Assembly: GCA_031296355.1 (NCBI GenBank) | Contig: JARLFX010000025.1 | Location: 1 to 64,000, forward strand | Reading direction: 5' to 3' | Origin: Acidobacteriaceae bacterium | GTDB taxonomy: Bacteria; Acidobacteriota; Terriglobia; Terriglobales; Acidobacteriaceae | Length of the DNA: 64,000 bases | Shown: piece by piece, positions 8,521-19,690 of the stretch | Numbering within the stretch: the stretch's first letter is position 1 | Layout of the letters: the number at the start of each line of letters is the position of its first letter | Notes under the pieces: model-generated | Database searches by the model: none | Told to the model about the DNA's origin: nothing | The model's input: only the letters and a program-made list of their open reading frames with translations | Program-made: the position numbers and the translations under genes

Positions 8521-11500
8521 GTGATTGTGTCTCCCGGGCCAGGGAACGCATCCTGCATTGCAAAGGCTGCCCCTATGGATACCATGCACACCCGTCTCCG
8601 CACGCCCTCCCCACAAGGGCTCTATCATCCACGGAATGAACATGATGCCTGTGGCATGGGCCTCGTCGCGAGCATTCGCGGCGAGAAAAGCCACGACATT
8701 ATCCGCAAGGGCCTTGAGGTTCTCATCAACCTCACCCACCGCGGTGCTGCCGGTTGTGATCCAGAGACCGGCGACGGCGCTGGCATCCTCATCCAGATTC
8801 CCCATACCTTCTTCGTCCGCGAATGTGGCGAGCTCGGCATGCACCTTCCCGAGCCGGGCGCCTACGGCGTCGCCATGTGCTTCCTACCGGTAGACAAGCA
8901 CAGCCGCCTGCAGTGCGAAGGCGTTTTTGAGCGCATGGCCGTTGCCGAAGGCCTCACCCTCATCGGCTGGCGCGATACCCCGGTCAACGGCGACGCCATC
9001 GGCCGCGAAGCACGCGCCTCCCAGCCCTACATCGAACAGCTTTTTGTCGGCCGCCCCGATGGCATGGACGAAGAGTCCTTCGAGCGCCTGCTCTACAAGG
9101 TTCGCCGCCGCACCGAAAACGAAATGGCAGCCTCTGACATCGAGGGCAAGGATGATTTCTACATCCCTTCCTTCTCGTGTCGCACCATCATCTACAAGGG
9201 CCTCATGCTGGCCCCGCAGATCGAGAAGTTCTACTTCGAGCTCGCGAATCCCCTGGTCACCAGCGCCCTCGCCCTGGTCCACCAGCGCTTCTCCACCAAC
9301 ACCTTCCCTAGCTGGAAGCTCGCGCATCCCTTCCGCTACGTCGCCCACAACGGCGAGATCAACACCATCCGCGGCAATGTCAGCTGGATGAACGCCCGCG
9401 AAGCTGTGCTCGAGAGTCCCCTCCACGGCGACAGCATCGACCAGCTCTTCCCCGTCGTGACTCCCGGCAACAGCGACTCCGGCGCGCTCGACAACGCCGT
9501 TGAATTCCTCTTCCAGTCTGGCCGTTCCCTGCCCCACGTCATGGCCATGCTCATCCCCGAAGCCTGGGCCGGCAATCCTGACATGGATGAAGAGAAGCGC
9601 GCTTTCTACGAGTACCACGCCTCCCTGATGGAGCCGTGGGATGGCCCCGCCGCCGTCGCATTCACCGATGGCCGCGTTATCGGCGCCACGCTCGACCGCA
9701 ACGGCCTGCGCCCCGGTCGCTACATCGTCACCAAAGACGACCTCGTCGTCCTCGCCTCTGAAGCCGGCGTCATCGACGTGCCTGCCGAAGATATTCGCAA
9801 AAAGGGCCGCCTGCAGCCGGGTCGTATGTTCCTGGTTGATACCGTGCAGAAGCGCATCATCTCTGACAAGGAGATCAAGAAGTCTCTCGCCAGCAAGCAG
9901 CCCTACGGCGCCTGGCTCAAAGACGAGCAGGTCACGCTCGATCACCTGCCCGACCCCTCACGCATCATCTCCAAGAATCCTGATACCCTGCAGCGCCGTC
10001 AGCGCGCCTACGGCTACACCGAAGAAGACCTCAAGATTCTCCTTGCCCCCATGGGCGCGAAGGGTGAAGAGCCCCTCGGCTCCATGGGCTCTGACGTTCC
10101 TCTGGCCTGCCTCTCTGATCGTCCGCAGCCGCTCTTTAACTACTTCAAGCAGCTCTTCGCTCAGGTCACCAATCCGCCTATCGATCCCATCCGCGAAGAG
10201 ATGGTGATGTCGCTCATCAGCTACATCGGCACCGAGCGCAACATCCTGCACGAAGCGCCCGACAATTGCCACACTCTGAAATTGACGCACCCCATCCTGA
10301 CCAACCGCAACCTTGAGAAGCTGCGCCGCGTCTCCTCCGGCGATCTCCTCGCCACCACGCTGCCCACGCTCTTCCGTGCAGCGGATGGCGAAGCCGGCCT
10401 CAAGCGCGGCCTCGATGAGCTCAGCGCACGCGCCTCACATGCCGTCGCCTCGGGCTACACCCTGCTCATCCTCTCCGATCGCGGTGTGAACTCCACCTAT
10501 GCGCCCATGCCCAGTCTGCTGGCGATGGCCGCGGTACACAACCGCCTCGTGCGCGAGAAGACCCGCACCCAGGTCGCGCTCATCATCGAGAGCGGCGAGC
10601 CCCGCGAGGTCATGCACTTCGCCCTGCTCATCGGTTACGGTGCCAGCGCCATCAATCCCTACCTCGCCTTTGAATCGCTTGCCGATCTCAAACGCCGCGG
10701 CCTGCTCCCCGCTGACGTCACCACCGATCAGGCCGAGTACAACTTCATCAAGGCCATCAATAAAGGCCTGCTCAAGACCTTCTCCAAGATGGGCATCAGC
10801 ACCCTGCAGAGCTATCGCGGCGCTCAGGTCTTTGAAGCTGTCGGCCTGAACAAGGCGCTTGTCGATGCCTACTTCTCCGGCACCGCCTCGCGCATTGAAG
10901 GCGTTGGCCTCGATGTGCTCGCTCGCGAAGCCCAGTTGAATCACACCTACGCCTACCAGCCCATCACCGACTCTGAAACCGACCTCGACGTCGGCGGCCA
11001 GTACCAGTTCCGTGCGGGCGGCGAGTATCACCTGCTCAATCCGCTCACCATCGGCAAGCTCCGCCAGGCCGTGCGCTCCAACAACCCCACCACCTTCCAG
11101 GAGTACACCGACCTCATCGACCAGCAGGCCGAGCATCTTTGTACCCTGCGCGGCCTGATGAAGTTGAAGTACGCTGACCAGCCCATCCCGCTGGACGAAG
11201 TCGAGCCCGCCAAGGAGATCGTGAAGCGCTTCACCACCGGCGCCATGAGCTTCGGCTCCATCAGCAAAGAAGCGCATGAGACCCTCGCCATCGCCATGAA
11301 CCGCATCGGCGGCATGTCTAACACCGGCGAAGGTGGCGAAGACGAAGACCGCTTCAAGCGCGACGCCAACGGCGACCTTCGCCGTAGCGCCGTCAAGCAA
11401 GTTGCCAGCGGACGCTTCGGTGTCACCGCCAACTACCTCATCAACGCCGACGAGATCCAGATCAAGATGGCGCAGGGCGCAAAGCCCGGCGAAGGCGGCC

Positions 11501-13164
11501 AGCTCCCCGGCCACAAGGTGGATGATGTCATCGCGCGCATGCGCTACTCCATCCCCGGCGTCGGCCTCATCTCGCCCCCGCCGCATCATGACATCTACTC
11601 CATCGAAGATCTTGCCCAGCTCATCTTCGATCTTAAGAACGTGAATCCCAAGGCGCGCATCGCGGTAAAGCTCGTCGCAGAAGCCGGCGTCGGCACCGTC
11701 GCCGCTGGCGTCTCCAAGGCGCACGCTGACGTCGTCCTCATCTCCGGCGACAACGGTGGTACCGGCGCATCGCCCATGAGCTCCATCCACCACGCCGGCC
11801 TCCCCTGGGAGCTCGGTCTGGCGGAAACGCAGCAGGTTCTCCTGCTCAACGACCTGCGCAGCCGCATCAAGGTGCAGACCGACGGCAAGTTGCAGACCGG
11901 CCGCGACGTCACCATCGCCGCCCTGCTCGGCGCAGAGGAGTTCGGCTTCGCCACCATGCCGCTCATCTCCATGGGCTGCATCATGATGCGCAAGTGCCAT
12001 CTCAACACCTGTTCCGTCGGCATCGCCACGCAGGACCCCGTCCTGCGCGCGCGCTTCCAGGGCCAGCCTGAGCACGTCGTCAACTTCTTCTTCTTCATCG
12101 CAGAGCAGGTTCGCGAGCACATGGCCAAGCTCGGCTACCGCACCGTAAACGAGATGATCGGCCAGGTCCACCGCATCGACGCAGAGGTCGCCCACACCCA
12201 CTGGAAGGCCAAGGGCATCGATCTCTCCTCCATCCTCTACTCGCCCACCCTGCCCTCGCGCGTCGCACGCCGCCGCATGCAGATGCAGGATCACGGCCTG
12301 GAGCACGCACTCGATCATGCCCTGATCGAGAAGGCTGCCCCCGCGCTCGAATCCAAGAAGAAAGTCACCGGCAGCTTCGCCATCCGCAACGTGCACCGTG
12401 CGGTCGGAGCCATGCTGGGCGGTGAGATCGCCAGCCGCTACGGCTCCGCCGGCCTGCCCGATGAGACGATCCACTTCCGCTTCCACGGCTCAGCCGGGCA
12501 GAGCTTCGGCGCGTTCGTTCCCTCCGGCGTCACCCTTGAGATCGAAGGCGACACCAACGACTATCTCGGCAAGGGCCTCTCCGGCGGACGCATCATCGCC
12601 TATCCGCCCAAGACCTCCAGCTTCCTGCCCGAAGAAAGCATCCTCGTCGGCAACGTTGTTCTCTACGGCGCCACCACCGGCGAAGTCTTCCTCAACGGCA
12701 TCGCCGGCGAGCGCTTCGCCGTCCGCAACTCCGGAGCTACCGCTGTCGTCGAAGGCGTTGGCGACCACGGCTGCGAATACATGACCAATGGCGTCGTCCT
12801 TGTCCTCGGCTCCACCGGACGCAACTTCGCCGCCGGTATGAGCGGTGGCCGCGCCTACGTCTACGACGATCAGGGCGACTTCTCCACCCGCCGCTGCAAC
12901 CAGGCCAGCGTCGATCTCGAGCCTCTGGTCAACACTGAAGACATCGCCGAGGTGCGCAAGCTGATTGAGCGCCATCGCGATCTCACCGGCAGCCCCCGTG
13001 CTGCCTGGATTCTCGAGCACTGGAGCGCAGAGCAGGCGCGCTTCATCAAGGTCTTTCCGCACGAGCATAAGCGCGTTCTCGGCGTTCCTCGCGCCACCGC
13101 AATCTACAGTTCACCCTCAAATTCGTCGTCGCTGGAGACGACAGGGCAGGTGCAGCATGGGTAA
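8521..13164 (+). CDS. gltB: Glutamate synthase (NADPH) large subunit
   Basis: The large subunit of glutamate synthase, about 1,530-1,547 residues. It releases ammonia from glutamine and combines it with 2-oxoglutarate to form glutamate. The N-terminal class II amidotransferase domain begins at the catalytic cysteine of HDACGMGLV, which implies removal of a short propeptide. The central FMN domain has [17 protein letters not shown] and [15 protein letters not shown]. The 3Fe-4S cysteines lie in [15 protein letters not shown], and the C-terminal GXGXG beta-helix domain follows (for example GGRIIAYPP and [16 protein letters not shown]). The GTG at 8521 has an AAGGAA site 8 bases upstream; the ATGs at 8575 and 8584 are alternatives closer to the propeptide length expected in the family. 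The stop overlaps gltD. Confidence 0.97.
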   Translation: MIVSPGPGNASCIAKAAPMDTMHTRLRTPSPQGLYHPRNEHDACGMGLVASIRGEKSHDIIRKGLEVLINLTHRGAAGCDPETGDGAGILIQIPHTFFVRECGELGMHLPEPGAYGVAMCFLPVDKHSRLQCEGVFERMAVAEGLTLIGWRDTPVNGDAIGREARASQPYIEQLFVGRPDGMDEESFERLLYKVRRRTENEMAASDIEGKDDFYIPSFSCRTIIYKGLMLAPQIEKFYFELANPLVTSALALVHQRFSTNTFPSWKLAHPFRYVAHNGEINTIRGNVSWMNAREAVLESPLHGDSIDQLFPVVTPGNSDSGALDNAVEFLFQSGRSLPHVMAMLIPEAWAGNPDMDEEKRAFYEYHASLMEPWDGPAAVAFTDGRVIGATLDRNGLRPGRYIVTKDDLVVLASEAGVIDVPAEDIRKKGRLQPGRMFLVDTVQKRIISDKEIKKSLASKQPYGAWLKDEQVTLDHLPDPSRIISKNPDTLQRRQRAYGYTEEDLKILLAPMGAKGEEPLGSMGSDVPLACLSDRPQPLFNYFKQLFAQVTNPPIDPIREEMVMSLISYIGTERNILHEAPDNCHTLKLTHPILTNRNLEKLRRVSSGDLLATTLPTLFRAADGEAGLKRGLDELSARASHAVASGYTLLILSDRGVNSTYAPMPSLLAMAAVHNRLVREKTRTQVALIIESGEPREVMHFALLIGYGASAINPYLAFESLADLKRRGLLPADVTTDQAEYNFIKAINKGLLKTFSKMGISTLQSYRGAQVFEAVGLNKALVDAYFSGTASRIEGVGLDVLAREAQLNHTYAYQPITDSETDLDVGGQYQFRAGGEYHLLNPLTIGKLRQAVRSNNPTTFQEYTDLIDQQAEHLCTLRGLMKLKYADQPIPLDEVEPAKEIVKRFTTGAMSFGSISKEAHETLAIAMNRIGGMSNTGEGGEDEDRFKRDANGDLRRSAVKQVASGRFGVTANYLINADEIQIKMAQGAKPGEGGQLPGHKVDDVIARMRYSIPGVGLISPPPHHDIYSIEDLAQLIFDLKNVNPKARIAVKLVAEAGVGTVAAGVSKAHADVVLISGDNGGTGASPMSSIHHAGLPWELGLAETQQVLLLNDLRSRIKVQTDGKLQTGRDVTIAALLGAEEFGFATMPLISMGCIMMRKCHLNTCSVGIATQDPVLRARFQGQPEHVVNFFFFIAEQVREHMAKLGYRTVNEMIGQVHRIDAEVAHTHWKAKGIDLSSILYSPTLPSRVARRRMQMQDHGLEHALDHALIEKAAPALESKKKVTGSFAIRNVHRAVGAMLGGEIASRYGSAGLPDETIHFRFHGSAGQSFGAFVPSGVTLEIEGDTNDYLGKGLSGGRIIAYPPKTSSFLPEESILVGNVVLYGATTGEVFLNGIAGERFAVRNSGATAVVEGVGDHGCEYMTNGVVLVLGSTGRNFAAGMSGGRAYVYDDQGDFSTRRCNQASVDLEPLVNTEDIAEVRKLIERHRDLTGSPRAAWILEHWSAEQARFIKVFPHEHKRVLGVPRATAIYSSPSNSSSLETTGQVQHG

Positions 13165-14602
13165 GGTCACTGGTTTTCTTGAGATTCAACGCGAACAGCC
13201 GCAACGCCGCAAAGTAGAAGATCGCCTGCACGATTGGCAGGAGATCTACCAGCCCTTCGGCGAAGAGAAACAGAAGGAGCAGGGCGCGCGCTGCATGGAC
13301 TGCGGCGTTCCCTTCTGCCATACCGGCTGTCCGGTCAACAATCTCATTCCCGATTGGAATGACCTCGCCTACAACGGCCGCTGGGAGACCGCCATCAAGC
13401 GTCTCCACGCCACCAACAACTTCCCGGAGTTCACCGGTCGCATCTGCCCCGCGCCCTGCGAAGCCGCCTGCGTGCTCGGCATCAACCAGCCCGCTGTCTC
13501 CATCAAGCTCATCGAGCGCAGCATCGTTGAACGCGCTTGGGAAGAGGGCTGGATTCAGCCCGAGCCGCCCGACCACAACACCGGTATGCGCGTTGCCGTC
13601 GTCGGCAGCGGCCCTGCTGGTCTGGCCGCTGCGCAGCAACTCCGCCGTGCCGGCCACTCCGTCACCGTCTACGAGAAGAACGACCGCATCGGCGGCCTCA
13701 TGCGCTACGGTATCCCCAACTTCAAGCTGGAGAAGCACGTCATCGACCGCCGCCTGCAGCAGATGGAAACTGAGGGCGTCACCTTCGTCCCCAATGCCCA
13801 CGTCGGCGTCAATCTTCCCATCGAAACGCTCACTGCGGAGTACGATGCCGTCCTGCTCACCGGCGGCGCAGAGCAGCCCCGCAACCTCCCCATCCCCGGC
13901 CGCGAACTCAAGGGCATTCACTTCGCCATGGAGTTCCTGCCGCAGCAGAACCATCGCTGCGAAGGCGACACCATCGATCCTGCCGTCGCCATCAGCGCAG
14001 AAGGCAAGCGCGTCATCATCCTCGGCGGTGGCGATACCGGGGCCGACTGCCTCGGCACCAGCCTGCGCCAGGGCGCAAAGAGCGTGCACCAGTTTGAGAT
14101 CATGCCCAAGCCGCCCGAAGAGCGCGCTGGCTCCACCCCCTGGCCCCTGTGGCCGCTGCAGCTCCGCACCGAAACCTCGCATGAAGAGGGCGGCGTCCGC
14201 GACTGGGGCATCAACAGCATCAGCTTCACCGGCGATGCCAAGGGCAACGTCACCGCGCTCAACGCCGTCCGCGTCGGCCCCCCGCCATCGTTCACTCCGA
14301 TTGCCGGCTCCGAGTTCACTCTCGAAGCAGACCTGGTCCTGCTGGCGATGGGTTTCCTTGGCCCCGTCCGCAACGGCATGATCGAGCAGCTCGGCCTTGC
14401 GCTCGATCCTCGCGGCAACGTACTGGCCAACAGCGAATACATGACCTCCGTCGACGGCATCTTCGCCGCGGGCGACATGCGCCGTGGCCAGTCTCTCGTC
14501 GTCTGGGCCATCTCCGAAGGCCGCAAAGCCGCGGCAGCCGTTGATCGCTACCTCCTCTCCAAGACAGAGCCCCTGCAACTTAGCCAGTCCGTTACCGCAT
14601 AA
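13157..14602 (+). CDS. gltD: Glutamate synthase small subunit
   Basis: A 481-residue FAD/NADPH subunit that feeds electrons to GltB. The N-terminal Fe-S region has [15 protein letters not shown] and [12 protein letters not shown]. The FAD-binding motif is [17 protein letters not shown] and the second, NADPH-binding motif is [16 protein letters not shown]. The C-terminal FAD contact is [20 protein letters not shown]. The ATG at 13157 overlaps the gltB stop by 8 bases (ATGGGTAA), so translation is coupled and stoichiometric expression is likely. A strong hairpin terminator follows 26 bases after the stop. Confidence 0.97.
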   Translation: MGKVTGFLEIQREQPQRRKVEDRLHDWQEIYQPFGEEKQKEQGARCMDCGVPFCHTGCPVNNLIPDWNDLAYNGRWETAIKRLHATNNFPEFTGRICPAPCEAACVLGINQPAVSIKLIERSIVERAWEEGWIQPEPPDHNTGMRVAVVGSGPAGLAAAQQLRRAGHSVTVYEKNDRIGGLMRYGIPNFKLEKHVIDRRLQQMETEGVTFVPNAHVGVNLPIETLTAEYDAVLLTGGAEQPRNLPIPGRELKGIHFAMEFLPQQNHRCEGDTIDPAVAISAEGKRVIILGGGDTGADCLGTSLRQGAKSVHQFEIMPKPPEERAGSTPWPLWPLQLRTETSHEEGGVRDWGINSISFTGDAKGNVTALNAVRVGPPPSFTPIAGSEFTLEADLVLLAMGFLGPVRNGMIEQLGLALDPRGNVLANSEYMTSVDGIFAAGDMRRGQSLVVWAISEGRKAAAAVDRYLLSKTEPLQLSQSVTA

Positions 14603-14627
14603 ACCAGACGGTTCCACCACGAATATC

Positions 14628-14660
14628 AAGGCGCTGAAGAGTCTCCTCTTCAGCGCCTTT
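14628..14660 (+). terminator. Rho-independent-type terminator of gltBD
   Basis: A perfect 14-bp stem (AAGGCGCTGAAGAG paired with CTCTTCAGCGCCTT) closes a 4-base loop TCTC, 26 bases after the gltD stop. The T stretch after it is short (TTTGCTTTG), so release may be less than complete. Confidence 0.85.
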
Positions 14661-14737
14661 GCTTTGCGCCCACCCGTCTTTTCGCATCGTCTCCGGTACC
14701 CATACATCCAACCTCCCCACCAAACTGGGTGCCCCAG

Positions 14738-14766
14738 AGCCTGTCCTGAGATTGTCGAAGAATCTC
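14738..14766. repeat. REP-like intergenic element
   Basis: The stretch GAGCCTGTCCTGAGATTGTC followed by GAAGAATCTC resembles the dispersed CCTGTCCTGAGCTTGTCGAAG-type intergenic repeat known from several bacterial genomes. GAGATT and AATCTC (14748-14753 and 14761-14766) form a hairpin around GTCGAAG. Copy number cannot be judged from one window. Confidence 0.4.
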
Positions 14767-14932
14767 GATTTTGAGACCTTGTACACCGCCGCGCAGAGGC
14801 GACGCTCCTGCCCATGTTTCCGCCACCAATCCTCTCAACCGCCGTCATTCCGACCGAAGCCTCGCGCCACCTTGCGATGCGCAACGGACGAACCTGCATG
14901 TGTAGCCGCCCACATCACCCATACCGCCCCAC

Positions 14933-14949
14933 GGACGCCATTGGCGTCC
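14933..14949. repeat. Inverted repeat GGACGCCA-T-TGGCGTCC
   Basis: Perfect 8-base arms around one central base. It could be an operator or a small hairpin; it lies about 570 bases before the receptor start. Confidence 0.35.
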
Positions 14950-15033
14950 ATAAGCCACCCCAATCTATCCACACAACCACCGTGCGTCGTCCATGAACTG
15001 CCCACAAACCGTCCATTGAAAAAACACGGAAAA

Positions 15034-15057
15034 CCAAACTTTCTTCCGAAAGTTTGG
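15034..15057. repeat. Perfect 10-bp hairpin upstream of receptor gene
   Basis: CCAAACTTTC and GAAAGTTTGG form a perfect stem around the loop TTCC. There is no T-run after it in either direction, so it is not an obvious terminator; a leader RNA structure is possible. Confidence 0.4.
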
Positions 15058-15513
15058 CGTAGTTTCCATCCAGAATCACTACAACTAATACAGGAAGTAA
15101 AATTCCAGACGCACCGGGCCGAACCCATAACGCCTTACGAATGAAATACTTACCTATAAACACTCTGTCTCCAAATATTTAGCCGCAATCGCATAGGCTA
15201 AGTGTCTGCAAACAAGATATTTAGCGTTTCAGGCCCCCCCCTAGCGCCGATGGTTTCGTACCGTAGCCGCCCACGGTTCACCGCAAAGTTGCCCCTGGCC
15301 CACCGTGCAACAACCATCCAAAACGGCAACTCTCCCCCGCGAAATCCCCATCATTTTCCTTCCAGAATCCCGCCGCAACGCAACCCGTCCTGCGCCTCAA
15401 AATATTCTACTGGGAATAATTTTTCTATTGACATCAATCCATCCACACCCGTACCGTTCTTTTCGTTGAAATTCCAACCGCAAGTTCATAGCTGCATTCC
15501 TGTGGAGGACGCA

Positions 15514-18500
15514 ATGACTACACTTCCTATTGAAGTCACTAGCCGCACACACTCACAATCTGCCGGCCTTACTTCGTTCCATCTGCTTGCCTGTCTCATG
15601 CTTGGATTGGCGCTGCTCTTCTCAATCCGCGCCACAGCACAGACCGGCGGTCAGGGCGCAATCCAGGGCACTGTGCAGGATTCCCTCGGTGCTGTAGTCC
15701 CCAACGCAACCATCTCCGCCAGAAATGTCAACACTGGCGTGGTAACGGCGCGCCCAAGCACCGACGCAGGCTTCTACAGCATCACCCCGCTCATCCCCGG
15801 GACTTACACCGTGACGGTCTCCGCCAAGGGCTTCCAGAACTTTGAGCAGCAGAACCTCGTCATTGACGCCATGCACACCACAGGCCTGGACGTGAAGCTG
15901 AAGGTCGGCGAGAGCTCGGAGACGGTTACTGTTACCGACATGCCTCCCGCCCTCGAAACCACCAATGCTACCCTCGGCGGCACCATCGAGAACAACGTCT
16001 ACACCGCCCTACCCGTCATGATCTCCGGCCTCCAGCAGCGCGATATCACCCAGTTCTCTAACCTCCTCCCCGGCGCGCAGCAGCCCCCCGGGGGCCGCTC
16101 CTCCATCATCGGTGGCACCGCCCAGCGCCTCGGCGAGCTGTATGTGGACGGCCTGCCCCTGACCACAGCCAGCCAGCAAGGTGACAATCGTCCTGTCTTC
16201 AATATCGTTCCACTAGAGGCCATCGATCAGGTCCAGGTCGTCACCAGCGGCTTCTCCGCGGAATATCAGGGTGCTGGCCTGGAAAACTACTCCACCAAAT
16301 CCGGCGGCAACCAATATCACGGTTCCGTCTTCGAATACATCCGCAACACAGCGTTTGATGCATGGAGCTTTTCAACAAAACCCTGCGCTACCACCACAGG
16401 TTGCCCCAATACGGCAAAGAAAGTGGTCAATGGCGTCGTTACAACGGTCTTCGGTCCAAAGCCGGCCGAGCATCAGAATGAATATGGAGCTACTATCGGG
16501 GGCCCTATCAGCATCCCTGGCCTGTTTAGCGGCCACGATAAGCTCTTCTTCTTCCTCACGTATGACCGGTTTGTCTCCAGCCAGGCCGCAAATCCGAGCT
16601 CCAGCACCGTCCCAACCACATTGATGCGCAAAGGTGATTTCCGTGAACTCATTCCCGCCGACACAACAACTGGTGGGCTGGGCAATACCGCTGGAGTGAC
16701 CTATAAGATCTATGACCCCACCACACAGGCAGCGTGCACGGCATTCTATGGAACCCCCTGCCGTTACCAGTATGGCTATACACATGGAACATCACCCACC
16801 AGTGATCCAGTAGCCCTCGGTCCGGGATCACCGATCAACGTAATCCCCGCCAGCCAGATATCTCCCATCACCACGTATATGGAACAGTTCCTTCCCGCTC
16901 CTACGGTGGACACGCAGGGCACAATTACCAACAATTACATTGGCGGCCTCCCGCAGGGATATCACAACTGGATCTACTCCGGACGCTTCGACTACAACAT
17001 CTCCGAGAAACAGCATCTCTCTCTCCTAATTACCGGTGGTAATCGTCATGCCGTTCCTTACACCACCACGAGCACCTCGAACCTGCCCGTACCGTATCTC
17101 GCCACCACCATCTCCACGGTCGCCGGGCACTTTGCCGCTCTAGAGCACTCCTACACCATCACGCCACATATCGTAAACCAGTTCAAATATGGCTTTATGA
17201 ACTTCGGCGGTCCTCCGGTACAAAATCCAACGTACGGCATTGCGCAGTATTCCGCGACTGCTGCCGGCATTACTGGATTGCCTGCTGGTCAGGCGTCCGG
17301 CAACTTCCCTATCGCGACCTTTAGTGGAAGCAATGCTCCGTTATCATGGGCGTCTATCAGCGGCGGCTCCAACAGCACCAGCTCAACTTCCGTAAGCGAA
17401 ACATACACGCTCGTCGATAACGTGCAATGGGTCAAAGGCCGGCACGCAATGACCTTTGGTATCCAATATCAATGGCTGGAGATTAACTCTGACAGTGCTG
17501 ATACCGCTTCTTCACCGGTCAATATTCCATGGGGTACAAATTCGACGGCTAACTTGAGTGGTACAAGCTGGGCATCCGGCACAGGATATTCCTATGCCAG
17601 CTACATCCTTGGAGCAATGGGAGGAAGCGGTTCGTCCGCCAGCACCAGCGTGACCCAGCAGCCGTTCTCCGTGGTCGGCGCACGTTATCATCCATTTGCT
17701 CCCTACTTTCAGGATGACTTCAAAGTAACGCCAAAGCTGACACTCAATCTCGGCCTGCGCTGGGACTACTTGCCCACATATACCGAAGCGCTGGATCGCT
17801 GGAGCTTCCTCAATCCCAATATCACCAACCCAATCACAGGTAACCTGGGGGCTCTACAGTTTGCGGGCAATTACGGCGGAGCTGGCGTCAGCTGCGGTGG
17901 TTGCCGCACACCGGTCCATAACTGGTACAAGAACTGGGGGCCTCGCCTTGGCTTCGCATATTCTTATAGCCCCAAGACCGTCATTCGCGGCGGCTGGGCC
18001 ATTCTGTATTCACATGCTGGTGGTACCGGCGGCGCTGGCGGCGCTGGTGTAGGGACGGGGCAAGCTGGTTTCAATAGCACAGCTAGCTTCTCTGACAATG
18101 TCTCCGGACCAGCCTTCTACCTCAATAACAATCCGTTGTTCTCATCTCCCAACGCGAACTTTGGCGGTCCGGGATATGTCCTTGCCCCGCCTGCGCCCAT
18201 CAGTTCCATTAGCCAGACGCTCAATACCGGATATTACGTCTGCTCTGGCCAGACCTATGCCCCATGCAATGGTGCCACCGGAACATTTGCAGGCACGGGT
18301 TCCTCAATTGCCTATCCCGATCCGTACTATGGCGGCCGCGCTCCAGAAATCTCATTCTGGAATTTTGGTTTTCAGCACGAGCTCACAAAGGATATTACCC
18401 TTACCGTCAACTATGTCGGCACACAAAGCCATTTCCTCGCCGGTGCGTCGAACATCCGTGGCCTGCAATCAGGCCAGCTGAACCCAATGTATCTTGGGCT

Positions 18501-19593
18501 CGGCTCAAACCTGAGCGCAAAGGCGACAACGGCTAATATCGCCACTGCGCAAACTGCTACCGGCATCAGCATTCCCGTACCTTACAGTGGATACACCGCT
18601 GCTGCTGCACTGAGCACATCTCCAACGATTGCCCACATGCTCACATGGATGCCGCAATACTCCAGCACAACCGATACTTGGGGCAATGTGGCTAATGCAA
18701 ACTACAATGCGCTTCAGATTTCTCTGAACAAGCGCTTCACCAATGGGCTTACCTTTACGGTGAATTACACCTACTCAAAGAACATCGATGACGCGGGTAC
18801 AGCTCGTAGCGGTTGGGCCATCCCGGCATCGGCAACCTCCAACGGTCGTGCCTGGGCGCAGGATCGTATTGACCGCTCACGGAGTGTTAACGATCTTCCA
18901 GAACTTCTCAATATCTTCGGCGTTTACCAGTTACCCTTCGGCAAGGGGCACATCGGCGGTGATCACTTCGTAGTGCGAGCATTGGCCAGCGGATGGCAGC
19001 TCTCGGAGATTTTCCAGTACTCCTCCGGCCTTGTTCTACCTCTGACGGCGACATGCTCCTCCACCCAAAATCCGGGCCAGGGAACCTGTATGCCAGACTA
19101 TAACCCAAACTTCCACGGCACTCCCCGCATTAAAGGCGGGTGGGGCAAAGGTGTGACCGCAGCCAGCCTGGGCACTACCAAATACCTCCAAGGCTATATC
19201 AGTAGCGCAGCTGGCGGAGCAGGAACCGACAACAACACGGGTGTGGCAAATCAGCCAACGAATCCAAATCCAGCCTGCTCGACCAGCGTCGGCCCGTTCT
19301 GTAACTCCAACAATTACTCCATAGGCAACTTGGCACGCACCGCGCCTTACGATCTGCGTGGACAGAGTCTATACCGCCTGACCATGTCTGTCAGTCGCAC
19401 GTTTGACATCACCAACCGCTTCAAATTTGTCTTCCGTGTAGATTGCCAGAACGTAACTAACCACACTACATTCGGCAATAACGCACAAAACAACCAGATC
19501 CAACTTAACGTCAACAACGCAGCTTTCGGCACAGTAAACTTCGCCAGTGCTGATAGCCGTGCTTTCCAACTTTCAGGCCGTATTAACTTCTAA
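15514..19593 (+). CDS. Oar-like TonB-dependent receptor (pectin locus)
   Basis: An outer-membrane receptor of 1,359 residues, the usual size for acidobacterial Oar-like proteins. After a signal peptide (about residues 20-45, ending IRATAQ) comes a carboxypeptidase-regulatory-like domain (GAIQGTVQDSLGAVVPNATI, about 48-130), then a plug with YVDGLPL and QVQVVTSGFSAEYQGAGLEN. A long beta-barrel ends in LSGRINF with a terminal phenylalanine, as expected for BAM-dependent insertion. The ATG at 15514 follows GGAGG with good spacing. Only 97 bases separate it from the PL22 lyase gene on the same strand, so it probably imports oligogalacturonides or rhamnogalacturonan fragments. No SusD-like partner is present. 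Substrate is inferred from neighbours only. Confidence 0.92.
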   Translation: MTTLPIEVTSRTHSQSAGLTSFHLLACLMLGLALLFSIRATAQTGGQGAIQGTVQDSLGAVVPNATISARNVNTGVVTARPSTDAGFYSITPLIPGTYTVTVSAKGFQNFEQQNLVIDAMHTTGLDVKLKVGESSETVTVTDMPPALETTNATLGGTIENNVYTALPVMISGLQQRDITQFSNLLPGAQQPPGGRSSIIGGTAQRLGELYVDGLPLTTASQQGDNRPVFNIVPLEAIDQVQVVTSGFSAEYQGAGLENYSTKSGGNQYHGSVFEYIRNTAFDAWSFSTKPCATTTGCPNTAKKVVNGVVTTVFGPKPAEHQNEYGATIGGPISIPGLFSGHDKLFFFLTYDRFVSSQAANPSSSTVPTTLMRKGDFRELIPADTTTGGLGNTAGVTYKIYDPTTQAACTAFYGTPCRYQYGYTHGTSPTSDPVALGPGSPINVIPASQISPITTYMEQFLPAPTVDTQGTITNNYIGGLPQGYHNWIYSGRFDYNISEKQHLSLLITGGNRHAVPYTTTSTSNLPVPYLATTISTVAGHFAALEHSYTITPHIVNQFKYGFMNFGGPPVQNPTYGIAQYSATAAGITGLPAGQASGNFPIATFSGSNAPLSWASISGGSNSTSSTSVSETYTLVDNVQWVKGRHAMTFGIQYQWLEINSDSADTASSPVNIPWGTNSTANLSGTSWASGTGYSYASYILGAMGGSGSSASTSVTQQPFSVVGARYHPFAPYFQDDFKVTPKLTLNLGLRWDYLPTYTEALDRWSFLNPNITNPITGNLGALQFAGNYGGAGVSCGGCRTPVHNWYKNWGPRLGFAYSYSPKTVIRGGWAILYSHAGGTGGAGGAGVGTGQAGFNSTASFSDNVSGPAFYLNNNPLFSSPNANFGGPGYVLAPPAPISSISQTLNTGYYVCSGQTYAPCNGATGTFAGTGSSIAYPDPYYGGRAPEISFWNFGFQHELTKDITLTVNYVGTQSHFLAGASNIRGLQSGQLNPMYLGLGSNLSAKATTANIATAQTATGISIPVPYSGYTAAAALSTSPTIAHMLTWMPQYSSTTDTWGNVANANYNALQISLNKRFTNGLTFTVNYTYSKNIDDAGTARSGWAIPASATSNGRAWAQDRIDRSRSVNDLPELLNIFGVYQLPFGKGHIGGDHFVVRALASGWQLSEIFQYSSGLVLPLTATCSSTQNPGQGTCMPDYNPNFHGTPRIKGGWGKGVTAASLGTTKYLQGYISSAAGGAGTDNNTGVANQPTNPNPACSTSVGPFCNSNNYSIGNLARTAPYDLRGQSLYRLTMSVSRTFDITNRFKFVFRVDCQNVTNHTTFGNNAQNNQIQLNVNNAAFGTVNFASADSRAFQLSGRINF

Positions 19594-19690
19594 GGACGCG
19601 TGCTTTTGTCCATGCCCCGGGTGCTGCTCCAGCTCCTGGGGCATTTCTTTCTTCGCCACTTCATATACCATTTCAGCCAGAGGGCCAGTA

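Larger units (their letters stand above)
14661..15513. other. Long leader/intergenic region upstream of the Oar-like receptor
   Basis: More than 850 bases without a convincing gene. It contains a REP-like element (14738-14766), a near-perfect inverted repeat (14933-14949) and a 10-bp hairpin (15034-15057). The reading frame of the receptor is open back to 15202, but that extension has low-complexity, non-homologous composition and comes before the signal peptide, so it is treated as untranslated leader. Confidence 0.5.

Noticed and set aside
10435..12486. A 683-codon open frame on - opposite gltB
   Set aside because: It is fully antisense to a well-conserved gene, has composition expected of a GC-rich shadow frame (Ala/Asp/Gly/Val-rich) and no recognisable domain.
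13046..14899. A 617-codon open frame on - opposite gltD
   Set aside because: Antisense shadow of gltD and its terminator; no family features.
15202..15513. N-terminal extension of the pectin receptor frame
   Set aside because: It would put about 100 non-homologous residues before a proper signal peptide; the ATG at 15514 has a good ribosome site.
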